From: Alectoria sarmentosa
Taxonomy: Eukaryota; Ascomycota; Lecanoromycetes; Lecanorales; Parmeliaceae
Assembly (NCBI GenBank): GCA_009733775.1
Contig: WOGZ01000108.1
Span: forward strand, 37,448 to 101,447
Direction: 5' to 3'
DNA: 64,000 nt
The notes beneath the pieces are model-generated. The model was not told the DNA's origin. It ran no database searches and was given only the letters and a program-made list of their open reading frames with translations. A program made the position numbers and the translations under genes. Shown here one piece after another: positions 42,080-52,151 of this stretch (position 1 is the first letter of the stretch; the number at the start of each line of letters is the position of its first letter).

Positions 42080-43152
42080 ATGAGTAGTCCAAAGAGAAGG
42101 ATCGAGACGGATGTAAGTGGGATAATAAGGGGCGACACTCGATGAATGGAACGCCAGCGTGCTGATGGTGCCTTTGTCTGGTTATAGGTCATGAAGTAAG
42201 CACGGCCCTCCCTTGAAAAGTGGAGATTTGTACTGACCCTCGTCTTAGGATGTATGCAGCCCTTTCCGCTGCCAATGGCCGCTCCCCTCTAGTCGGCTAG
42301 ATCAACAGCGCAACTGCTATGCACCTGAAGCTCATCCTGTATTGCAGGTTGATGAGTGACTATGAAGTGACTTTGGTCAACGACAACAGTAAGCGACTTG
42401 CAGTATCGTGGCTGGAGCACGAGTATTAACAAGAAGACAGTGTACGTCCACCACATCTGGCAGCAGGGAGCGAAATCTCCTGTAGCGATCGAATGCTTAT
42501 GGAGATATCTACCGCAGGCAAGAATTCTACGTACGGTTCAAGGGGCCAGAAGAAAGTATGTCAGACACATGAGGCATTGACTACCGCTGGCTCACAGTGT
42601 TTATAGCACCGTTCAAAGGCGGCCTTTGGAAGGTCCACGTAGAATTGCCAGACCAATACCCATACAAAAGTCCAAGCATCGGCTTTGTCAACCGCATATT
42701 CCACCCAAACATCGACGAGATGTAAGACTAACCCTCCGTCTCGGAATGCATTTGATCCTGATATTATAAGTTCTGGATCTGTCTGCCTCGATGTCATCAA
42801 CCAGACCTGGTCTCCAATGTTCGACATGATCAACATATTCGAAGTTTTCCTACCGCAGCTCCTACGATACCCAAACCCTACAGATCCTCTGAACGGAGAA
42901 GCAGCCGCGCTTCTGATGCGAGATCCAAAGACTTACGATATAAAAGTCAAAGGTAATTTGGCATCGTCTGAGATGGATTGCAGAAGATGGAAACATCCCA
43001 GCTAACAGGCTGCCGTAGAGTACGTCTCAAAATATGCCACCAAGGATGCCGCGGACGAAGCTGGGGAGGATGAGGATTCAGAGAGCGAGATGAGCTCAGT
43101 AGGTGACTTCGACTCTGGGGATGAAGAGCCGACGGGGCAGATGGAGGTTTGA
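42080..43152 (+). CDS. UBC8: Ubiquitin-conjugating enzyme E2, Ubc8/UBE2H type, 183 aa
   Basis: Eight exons: 42080-42112, 42188-42195 (8 nt), 42348-42388, 42441 (1 nt), 42518-42555, 42607-42721, 42771-42952 and 43019-43152. The start MSSPKRRIETD and the E2 body follow yeast Ubc8 and animal UBE2H closely: KSPSIGFVNRIFHPNID (HPN motif), then SGSVCLDVINQTW with catalytic Cys84, DPLNGEAAALLMRD, EYVSKYATKDAADEAG, and the acidic tail. The length equals that of human UBE2H. Ubc8-type E2s work with the GID/CTLH ligase, which in yeast degrades gluconeogenic enzymes. The one-nucleotide exon is needed to give NDNMQEFYVRF, matching the family. Without it the frame is lost. This is the most unusual gene structure in the window. 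Confidence 0.93.
42441..42441 (+). other. UBC8: Single-nucleotide micro-exon of UBC8
   Basis: Exon 3 ends with A (codon position 1) at 42388 before GTAAGC. Exon 5 begins G CAA GAA TTC at 42518 after CCGCAG. A middle T at 42441 lies between an acceptor (AAGACAG, ending 42440) and a donor (GTACGT, starting 42442). Splicing A+T+G yields the conserved Met28. The two introns would be 52 and 76 bp, both normal sizes. Confidence 0.75.
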
Positions 43153-45206
43153 GCTTCCTCATGCTTTGTCAGTATATGAACCATGTTGTAAATGCCTTGG
43201 ATTAGCATTGAATATGGAGGAAGGAGCATCTGAGCGGCGAAACTTGGAGTTACGAATTCCTCTTTGAGATTGAATGCGGCACGTAGCATTTGTGGAAGCA
43301 TCCCATTTCACATCACACAGATTAATGAGTCTCATGGTCAAAACACGTCAACCTTGCGCAGAATCCCCCCAAATTTATGCCCTACGATGCGTTCTTAACA
43401 TAACCTTCCCTCCGCTTTCGTTCTCATCTTCACCAGGTATGAGGTCCTCATCATCGCTGCTGAATCCGAGAAACTCTTCCTCTGAAACCGCATCTATTAT
43501 GCTTATCATGATGCAATCGCAACCTTGTCGTTCTAACTCTCGCTCCAATTCTCTTCTTCACTCTCAATCATCTCACTCCCTGCACCGCCATTGGTCATGG
43601 CATTTTCCGAAGGCGGGCCAGAGGGTCCGTCCACCATCATCTCGTCACTGCTGTCTATTATTCTAGTAGTTCTATTATTTTTTGGTAGGAGGTCACGGTT
43701 CATACTGTGTGCTCACGCTTACAGTGGCGGTTTTGTGAATCTGGGAGGTTTTTTGCCTCAAATCGGTATAAATTTTCGCTGGGTCATTGGTGTTTGCTGA
43801 GTCAATGCTGGGGAACGCTAGTTTTAGCAGTGGAAGAGACGCCCGTGGCCCTCCAAGATGTTGTTGACTTACACATCGTAGCTTTTGACGTGCCTCCACA
43901 GGCTATGAGATTTTGATGCAATAATCTGGAGTAGATAAGTCAGCCACGGTGATTTGGATCTCATGATACCAGAGTCAGCCAGTCACCCCACAGAAATCGC
44001 AAGTTCTCGTGCAGGAGAGAACATTGAGCTCTCCAGTCAATGGCTAAGGGATGTGTCCTCCTTTGGTAATCTGGCATCACGTTTAGCTAGCTTATCGAAT
44101 GAGGCTTATCATGTTCACTGTTTGTTGCAGACTGGGTAAACCGCTCGAGGCATGTCATCTGACAGAAAGTGCTTCTCTGTGTGACGCAGATAATTGAAAG
44201 AAGTTCCGCGGCCCTGAGACAACGGGAATGATAGAGGCAGCTGTCGCAGACGACTCTGAAACGAGGCTTGGCGTAACAAATGTCATCCACTCGGCCTATT
44301 CAATTCCACGAACCGCGAACCAATCGCAAGTTTTTGAGATTTACAGACCGCTTCGCGTATTTAGTGGCGGATGGGATCTTGGTCTTGACAACATCGACCT
44401 TGTCGTTTTCTATCCCGAGAATGTCCTTGTTTGCTCTGATCTCGTTGGCTTCCGGACCCTGAGCTTCTCGGCGCCTTCAGTCTCATAACAGTACAATTTC
44501 TTCATTTTTCGGTTCTTGCTTAAGACGCCTGGCCATTTTGTCCTCTTTTGTTCACGTCGCCAGAAGTGCTTTTTGTGAATCATCCATCAGGCTGCCACTA
44601 CCCGAGCAAGAATCTCACAATCAGACATCAGTGTTGGTCAACACGGCCAATTGGGAGGTCTGTGCTCCTTTTCAGGAGTACGAGCTTGTATGCTAATCGC
44701 GAGGAGCTTTCATCTTGCGACCGTTCAACCGTGGGAGGTTTAGCAACTTTTTTCATAACATGTTCCCCCAACTCTAGTGTAGTGGCAGTGGGGTCTCGTG
44801 GGGCGAAATCCTGACCTAGTTCCGGGGGCCGTTCCACTTTTATAAAGCCTATTGATGGCCATCTAGCTGGATCCTGCTAAGTGCCGACGAATGAGCCATA
44901 AGGAAAAACTTGGTAAGTCACCGGCGTCATGGCCCGCCGTTGCCGGACTCGACCTCGATATGTCTCGGCTGCGTTTTTAGTGGAGCACAGAGACGGTATC
45001 TTTAATTTCAACTTCCCCTCGTGTCCTCGTATTTGAGGTCGAGAGTTTGATCTTGAAATTCCATACAGGTACTCTACAGTAGGTGGCCGTCTCAACTACT
45101 GTGAAATTTTACGTATTCGCTGTGAATCTTTCAGTGGCCAGTTACTACCACCATCAGTCATTTTTCTCTTGGCCGACTTCCTCAGGGTCAATCATAGTGG
45201 TCTAAG
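43153..45206. other. Two-kb region without an intact gene
   Basis: Short frames on both strands look partly protein-like but none is complete. One minus-strand pair at 43375-43690 is noted separately. At 44228-44488 (plus) and 44628-44837 (minus) ORFs of 70-86 codons lack recognisable domains. The right end serves as promoter of the acyltransferase at 45207. Much of this may be a decayed gene. Confidence 0.35.
43375..43690 (-). pseudogene. Possible C-terminal scrap of a decayed gene
   Basis: On the minus strand an acidic frame (IIDSSDEMMVDGPSGPP and on to ESEEENWSE) meets a stop. A neighbouring frame continues with ELERQGCDCIMISIIDAVSE, then EEFLGFSSDDEDLIPGEDE, and ends RTHRRA-stop. The composition is that of a normal acidic protein tail shifted by one base. 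No family is recognised and no start region was found. Confidence 0.3.
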
Positions 45207-46619
45207 ATGGGGAGCACAGCCGATGATCTGGGCCTGGGAGAGCCAAAAGTCTCTTCTCTTGAGCAGTCATCTCCACCATATTGGAACCGCAGTAGTTACT
45301 GCTTCAAGCTCGAATCTGATTACAAGCAAGAAGAGATCATTCGCGTTCTTCGCGAAGCTCTCAAAGCGACCTTTTTAGATTTGCCAGTCTTGACAGGTCA
45401 GTTGGTACCGGTCGATGATGAAAAGCAGCCAGGAAAGAAGGATGTCGTTCCAGGAGGCAATAAGGAGCTATTCGTCAAGGATCTCACCTCATCGCCTTTA
45501 GACTACGACCATCTCAAAGCCAATCAGTTTCCGATTTCAACTTTTGACGATGAGACATTCTGGGCAACTCCTTGTATGCCAGCTCCGGGAGAGAAATGCC
45601 CAGTCTTTGCTGCACAAGCCAACTTTATAAAAGGAGGCTGGCTGCTTGGGATATCCTTTTGGCATTTGATCATGGACGGCACTGCACTCGCGATAACTCT
45701 ACGTGTACTGGCGAAGAATTGTCTGCTGGTCCAAGATTCAAGCAATCAGGGTCAAGCCAGCTCCAAGCTCTCCGGCGCCGTCTATAACAAATCAAGACTG
45801 CACGAGAGTGGTCCAGAGTACAAAGGCCTACTCTTAGATCATCCTGAATATTTTTTCTTTCCTAGTGTACCAACGGGCCCGCCGCCATTTGCGACTATTC
45901 CCCTCAAGGTTGAAGTCTTCCATATCTCTCCTGCTTCTCTCAAAGCTCTGAAAGCGGCCGCGACACCAGTCGTTGAGACGGAGAGCCATGGAAAGGAGAC
46001 ACTGTGGGTGTCTACTAACGACGCTGCAAGCGCTCTGATTTGGCGATCCCTCATGGTTGTTACTCACGAAGGGACTGATTACAAGGACGAACCCTTGTCA
46101 TGCTGCCAAGTCGCAGTCAACAGTCGCCCGAAAATGAGCCCGCCTCTACCTGCGGACTATTTTGGCTGTGCCTTGACCTTTGGAACCAATTATCTGCCAA
46201 TCAGCAGCATTCTGGTTCCTGGCAGCCTTTCAACGATGGCACTCATGATCCGTCAGTCCATCATGAAAGTAACAGCGTCTTATATCGACTCCGTCGTAGC
46301 AGCCATGCACAATGTCCCGGACTATCGTCGTTTGATACCGCGCAGCTTCGTGGATCTCCTGGGTCGCGATACGGTCCAGACGTCTTGGTCTGCGTTTCCC
46401 CTCTACGACTATGACTGGGGACCAGCGCTAGGAGGGAAGTGCGAGCGAGTGAGGGCACCCAAGTTGGGCATGTTCAATGGATTGCAGACTGTGCTTCCCG
46501 CATTGCCCGAGAGTCAGGGGGGTGGCTTTGAATTGATGATCGGGTTGGAGTCCCACGTGATGGAGAAGCTAAAGGCAGACCCTGTTTGGAGTGAGTACTG
46601 CAAGCCTATAGAAGCGTGA
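45207..46619 (+). CDS. BAHD-type acyltransferase, 470 aa
   Basis: One exon. It belongs to the transferase family (PF02458) of fungal trichothecene 3-O-acetyltransferase-like and plant BAHD enzymes. It carries the catalytic HxxxD as HLIMD (His153, Asp157). The DFGWG motif is represented by DYDWG (residues 401-405), a form common in fungal members. Other family features are SPPYWNRSSYCFKLE near the start and NDAASALIWRSLM in the second half. The enzymes move an acyl group from acyl-CoA to an alcohol or amine. The acceptor cannot be told from sequence. The surroundings are not a secondary-metabolite cluster, so a detoxifying or stand-alone role is possible. The family is often mobile between fungi, but nothing here shows transfer. 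Confidence 0.88.
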   Translation: MGSTADDLGLGEPKVSSLEQSSPPYWNRSSYCFKLESDYKQEEIIRVLREALKATFLDLPVLTGQLVPVDDEKQPGKKDVVPGGNKELFVKDLTSSPLDYDHLKANQFPISTFDDETFWATPCMPAPGEKCPVFAAQANFIKGGWLLGISFWHLIMDGTALAITLRVLAKNCLLVQDSSNQGQASSKLSGAVYNKSRLHESGPEYKGLLLDHPEYFFFPSVPTGPPPFATIPLKVEVFHISPASLKALKAAATPVVETESHGKETLWVSTNDAASALIWRSLMVVTHEGTDYKDEPLSCCQVAVNSRPKMSPPLPADYFGCALTFGTNYLPISSILVPGSLSTMALMIRQSIMKVTASYIDSVVAAMHNVPDYRRLIPRSFVDLLGRDTVQTSWSAFPLYDYDWGPALGGKCERVRAPKLGMFNGLQTVLPALPESQGGGFELMIGLESHVMEKLKADPVWSEYCKPIEA

Positions 46620-46647
46620 GTGGAATCTACAATCTTTTAAAATGTTC

Positions 46648-46666
46648 GCGAGAAATTGTTTCTCGC
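46648..46666. terminator. Small perfect hairpin in the 3' flank
   Basis: GCGAGAAA and TTTCTCGC flank a 3-base loop about 30 bp after the acyltransferase stop codon. The stem is 8 bp and perfect. Its position in the probable 3' UTR suggests a structural mRNA element. Eukaryotic transcription does not need it for termination, so the type is only a best fit. Confidence 0.35.
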
Positions 46667-46855
46667 AGTCGATGAGATCCGGTCATCTTTGGGCTATACA
46701 CTGCGCTTTCACATGCACATAAAACAACCAGGACATCCTATAGAATGTGAAAATAGTTATGCAAATCTGTTTGTACTTGGTCTAGGTCTTGCGCAGTATC
46801 AACAACTCGGCTCGGAACACAAGTTCTGTTGATAGGATCCAGAAGCAAAGATCAT

Positions 46856-47655
46856 CTATGCACGATCCTCAGTCTTGATGTGCAACGTGCGCTCTCCACT
46901 TTGAGCAATGAAAATATCCTCGTCGCTCTCGCTTCCAGAGGATGACTCTTCTTCTTCAACCTCGTTTTCAGGACAAACGAAGGCGTCCTTTTCCTGGGTC
47001 GCAGTTGTGACCTTCCTTTGTCCTTCTTCATCTCTATTGCGCCTTGGTGGAGCAGGTCTTGCAAGTTTGACCTTCCTACAAGATTTACAAGATAAGCCCG
47101 TACCTGACGAGGAACTTCAAGATGGATGATAATACTTACAGCTTTGGTCTGCCGCCTCTGCCAGGCTTGACCCCATCGTAAAAGCGCTCTTGTTTTTCAT
47201 TAGGATCTTCGGCATTCAATGGATCGATTCTATTGATTGATCAGCTTGAGGTTGAATGGGCCTTCTCCTCTACAAGATAGGTCAGCAGTCTGGATACGTA
47301 CACATGAAGACTTTTGACATGCTTTCTCAAAGATGCTGCACCCTTTAACTTGCTCTACCGTGCAGGATTAGCCATGTCTGTTGCAGGTATGTGATCACAA
47401 ACTTACACCGCAGAGTTCACACGTTCTCATGCACGTCAGAATCTCAAGGTCCCCTTCAAGTGGCCATGGGGGGTGCTGATTGCATCGACTAAGTAAAATG
47501 TTAGAGTTCGGCTATGGGTAAATCTACCGGTAGATCATCGGTAGATCACTGGAGAATCACCGGCAAACGGATAACTAGTCTTTAACTAGTTCCGAAGGAG
47601 AGCAACCATCAACTTACTCAGAATCGCATGCATCCCATCCATTCCTAGAAGCCAT
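46856..47655 (-). CDS. Small C2H2 zinc-finger protein, 160 aa
   Basis: Five exons: 47655-47618, 47488-47407, 47354-47302, 47229-47140 and 47075-46856, all phases matching. The start is MASRNGWDACDSDRCNQHPP, with Cys10, Cys15 and His18 as possible extra ligands. The finger is CELCGSKLKGAASLRKHVKSLH (first four positions Cys36-x2-Cys39, then His52-x4-His57). A basic segment follows (GRGGRPKLKVKLARPAPPRR). The tail is acidic (EVEEEESSSGSESDEDIF) and ends with LHIKTEDRA, where IKTE fits a SUMO-attachment consensus. It is likely a small nuclear DNA- or chromatin-binding protein. It is divergent from the SNF2 helicase gene, and about 300 bp separate the two starts. Confidence 0.75.
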
Positions 47656-47963
47656 TATACCGGAAACAGTTGTGTTTGATGGTGGATGCAAAAACCTTGC
47701 GGCTCGTTTGATGAGAAAGTAGAAAGTAATTTTCCCCCGCACCTTTAGAAAATTGCGACGGCAGCTAGCTCATCACGTGACTTCGTAACTTTCACAGGTA
47801 CAACCCGGCGCTCGTACCCTGTTTCCATGGGAAGCGACTTTGTTTATCGGTTGCTTATCCGCTGCAACAACGGTCGCTAAGTTTGCACACAAAAGCCCAA
47901 GCTTCGAGTTAGCTTCTCGGTATGAGTGCCCATGAAACATTTGAGAGTACTGGCTGACTGACC
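47656..47963. promoter_or_regulatory. Bidirectional promoter, C2H2 gene / SNF2 helicase
   Basis: 308 bp between two divergent ATGs. It contains a CACGTGA word near 47775, an E-box type hexamer. Nothing further can be assigned. Confidence 0.4.
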
Positions 47964-50900
47964 ATGGATGCCAGACAGCGACATGAACAGGGACGGCGTC
48001 TGCCTGGCCAGGTCGCACCACCTCTCCCTCGAGCAAGAAACACCTTGAGCTCGACTCAGCTTCCACATTTCACTTTCGAGCCTCCAGAAACGCAGAAAAC
48101 TCGTAGCCAGACCTTTCGTGTACCTAGTCCTACAGACAGTGAGGAAGAAGAGCTGCTACGCCACGAAGAAAGAGGGCATTTGAGTCCCTGCCTGCCTGCA
48201 CAGTTGAACGCTGAGGAGGCGCGACATTCACTCGTCTTCGACTTCACTGAAAGCCGTCGGGATCGTTTGTCCACACTCGGATATTCCAGCTCGCTATTCT
48301 CCAATAACAGCCCGACTCCTCTAGCAACCCAGGTGCCAGAGCACCAGGATCTCCGATTGGGCAAATTTGGACCTTCAGCTCAACAACACTTCATCTACAA
48401 CTCACCTCCTCCGTCCAAGATGGTAGTGGAACGAGAGCCGCCTAAGGCGTCTCCTCAGAAACCTCTACAGCCAGCCTTTCCAGGCATCAAGCAGCCCGAA
48501 TTTGGCAAGCCAAGCCCTCTCGGGAATCGAGTGCAGCCCCCCAATATTTTCAACGTGCCAAAATATCATCAATCGCGACCAGAACATCACCGGCCCGCGC
48601 CTCAAGCTAGTGTGTCAAGTGTGCAGCAAGTGAAGGATATTGCGCACGCGGTTGTTGATCCATTCCGCCCTGGACAGGCGTCGCAACCAATTTATATCCA
48701 GTCGAGTCCAGACATTGTGGAGATCCCACGGCCGGCAGCTCCTCCAGCCTGGAACAACTACACTCAGCCCGCACCTACGTACTCATCTTACAATCCTCTC
48801 ACAAGCGGGTTTTTAGCAGTCAACAATTACCAAAAGCCGATAGTTGATTTTACGAAAGCACCAGTCCCGTCCTACTCCGATCCTGCGCTTCTTGATGATC
48901 GCTTCGGCGCAGTGGACCCTTTCCTACACGTTGATGCCGGAAAGGCTACGGAGAACATTAAAGCGCTTCTTGAAGGCGCTTTTGAGGATGAAGATGACAA
49001 GCCACGGACGCGCGGCCGGAGAAAAAAAGTTGACGCTGCAGTGGCAGGAATGGCTGACAAGCTGCAAGGACTCGACGTGAAAGCTGAAGTAAACAAAGAG
49101 AACCAGGAGGAAGATGAAGAGGAAGAAGAGGAAGAAGATGATGGTACGATTGAAGGCTTGAAAGTGAAGCTTTTGCCTCATCAGGTTGACGGTGTTGCTT
49201 GGATGAGAGACAAGGAGACTGGAGTCAAGAAGAAGAACGGCGTCTTGCCTAAAGGTGGGATCCTTGCCGATGATATGGGGCTTGGAAAGACCATTCAATC
49301 TATCGCGCTGCTACTCACCAATCCTCGACCACCCCATTCCTCTGCCACATCTGTGACCGACAAGAAAGCGTTGTCCACAAACGTCGGGAAGAGCACTCTT
49401 GTAGTGGCGCCTCTTGCACTCATCAAGCAGTGGGAAGCCGAGATCAAGAGTCGGGTACTGGACAGTCACAAGCTACGTGTGTGCGTTCATCACGGTCCAC
49501 AGCGCACTAAACGATTCGAAGACCTCAAGAAATACGATGTCGTCATCACGACCTATCAAATTCTGGTATCAGAACATGGCAGCTCTTCAGAGCGTGATGA
49601 TGGTCCACAGGCTGGTTGCTATGGAATCCATTGGTACCGTGTCATACTCGACGAGGCGCACACCATCAAGAACCGGAACGCTAAAGCGACCCAGGCATGT
49701 TACGCCCTCAGAGCCGAATACAGGTGGTGTTTGACCGGCACGCCCATGCAGAACAGTCTTGATGAGTTGCAAAGTTTAATCAAGTTCTTGAGGATCAAGC
49801 CGTACAACGACCTATCGGTATGGAAAGACCAAATTACCCGGCCAATGAGCCAAGGGCGTGGCGGAGTCGCCATGAAGCGACTCCAATTCTACCTCAAAGC
49901 ATTCATGAAACGACGTACAAAGGATGTCTTGAAGCAGGAGGGCGCACTCAACCCTGGTGGTAAGCCAAGTAAAGATGGTTCCAGCAACGGATTCAAGATC
50001 ACAGCACGAAGAGTCGAAAGCGTGCTTGCGGACTTTAGCCCCCAAGAGCGGAGATTTTATGATCGTCTCGAGCAGCGTACCGACAAGAGCTTGGAGCAGA
50101 TGATGGGTGGCGACAAGATGAATTACGCCAGCGCGTTGGTTCTTCTATTGCGGCTTCGCCAGGCCTGCAACCATCCTCAGCTTGTAGGAGGCAGTATGGC
50201 TAAGGACAAAGATGCTCTTACTACGGGTCAGGGCCTGGGTAGCCAGACACCCCGGAAATCAAAAGTAGCAGAAGACGATATCGATGAAATGGCGGACCTC
50301 CTTGGCGGCCTTAGCGTGAAGACAAAGCAGTGTGACGTCTGTCAGATTGAACTTAGCAAGGACGAAACATCTGCGGGCTCCCTGAGGTGTGCCGAGTGCG
50401 AGGAAGATCTGGCTGCGCAAAAAAGTCAACGAAAATCTAAAAAACCCAAGAAACAACGTTCGTCAGCCAAGGTCAAAGCAGAGGAATTCAAACCTAGAGT
50501 ACCAAGGAAACGGAATGTTGTACTCGATGACTCTGATGAGGACGAGGACGGTGATTGGATTGTGCCCGAACAGCAACGCCAGGCGGCAAATCTTGGCAAA
50601 GCAGGCGGGAGTGACGACGAAAATGCGGAAGGCGGCGGCGAATCGTTGGCTTCAAATGACACGGATACAGAAGACGATTCTCAGGTCGAAGCCTCGAGAT
50701 CCAAGCAAACCAAAGTGATCAACCTTGATACCACAGACGAGGATGATGACGAATCTTCAGAGGAGTCGTCAAATGAGGGGGAAGATTCCGAAGAGGAGCT
50801 CTCCTCAGAATCAGAATCCTCGCTGGCCTCTATTACAACATCCGCCAAAATCCAGCATCTTCTCAAGATCCTCAATCGCGAATCTGCCACCCACAAATTC

Positions 50901-51692
50901 ATCGTTTTCTCCCAGTTTACCTCCATGCTCGATCTCATTGAGCCCTTCCTACAACGAGAAAATCTAGTTTTCACCCGCTACGATGGCAGTATGCGTAATG
51001 ATCATCGTGAAGCTAGCCTGGAGCGGCTGCGGAACAACAGCAAGTGTCGTGTCTTACTATGCAGTCTCAAATGCGGTTCTCTAGGGTTAAATCTCACAGC
51101 TGCCTCGAGAGTGGTCATTTTAGAGCCATTTTGGAACCCATTTGGTACGTACATTTCAGGCTAATTTCCCTAACTCTGTACCAGAGGTTGAGCCGAAGAA
51201 ATTTTTAGGGAGTGAAGGCTTTGTCCCCGCTCCAGTCTTGTCGTACAGCGCGGAATCTTGAGTAAATATTGCTAACTCTAAACCTGCGCAGTGGAAGAGC
51301 AAGCTATCGATCGAGTCCATCGTCTCAATCAGACACTAGATGTTACAGTCTACAAACTCACGGTTGCCAATACAGTCGAAGCGCGTATTCTTGAACTACA
51401 GGAGAAGAAACGGGCTCTAGCCAATGCAGCGATTGGAGGCGACGGCAAAGCTGTTGGCAAGCTGAGCATGAAGGACATCTTAAACCTATTCAAAAGGGAT
51501 GCGGAGCATGATGGAAGGCACGAAGTGGATGCGAGCTTGGGAGCAAAGACGAGAATTCTTGCAGCGGCGGGAGGCAGTGGCTCTGACCCGATCGATGAGA
51601 AAGGGGGGCAGAGCATGAGAGTCACACCACCAGTCATGGATCATAGAGGAAATGGCAGGAAGGAGGATTCTATCTTTGGAAGGAGGTGGTGA
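47964..51692 (+). CDS. SNF2-family DNA translocase with zinc-binding insert, 1193 aa
   Basis: Exons are 47964-51144 and 51292-51692 over a 147-bp intron. The N-terminal ~400 residues are Pro/Ser-rich and disordered, with an acidic run near residue 390. The SNF2 ATPase begins at LKVKLLPHQVDGVAWM. Walker A is DDMGLGKT (~436-443), followed by VVAPLALIKQWE, the DEAH box ILDEAHTIKN (~563), and LTGTPMQNSLDELQSLIKFL. A Cys-rich insert, CDVCQIELS...LRCAEC (~790-815), and a long acidic linker follow. The C-terminal helicase lobe has KFIVFSQFTSMLDLIEPFL, GSLGLNLTAASRV and EEQAIDRVHRLNQT. The layout is that of the Rad5/Rad16/Uls1 group, but the Cys pattern is too short for a full RING. A role in DNA repair or in removing SUMO-conjugated proteins is possible but unproven. 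Confidence 0.92.
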
Positions 51693-52151
51693 ATGGTGTT
51701 GCTTATTCCTTTTCATACGAACGTCACGACATAGTGGCTTGCGATGATCATAGTTGTAGGAGCACATGAAATGTCTTCTACCTTTCTTGATTCTATAGTA
51801 GGATATGCTTGGCCTTGTTAGCACATCCGGCAGTCATATTGGTATGATCCCGTTAGAGCGTGACAGTCCCAGACCAAGTCTCGTGTCTATGAATCTATGA
51901 TTTTCTGTGCTGGAAAACTTTCTACAAGTGGCCAATTTTTAAACTCGACCACTTGCACCATATTTCGAGCTTGCTGTAAGGCTGGACGCCGTTACCCGAG
52001 CGACCATTATTTGTAGACCTCGGCACTTTCTCCGCTGCAGCGCCGACATTGAATTCTTGGCAACGTGATCCATACCTCAAAATGAAGACATTTGCATTGA
52101 GATCTGAGTAGAGCTGGTCTTCACATTCCACGCTGTTTTAGATCTCTCGGA
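51693..52151. other. Intergenic, promoter of the glucanase gene
   Basis: 459 bp without coding signal. It is the 3' flank of the SNF2 gene and upstream region of the next gene. Minus-strand ORFs crossing it are antisense shadows. Confidence 0.4.
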
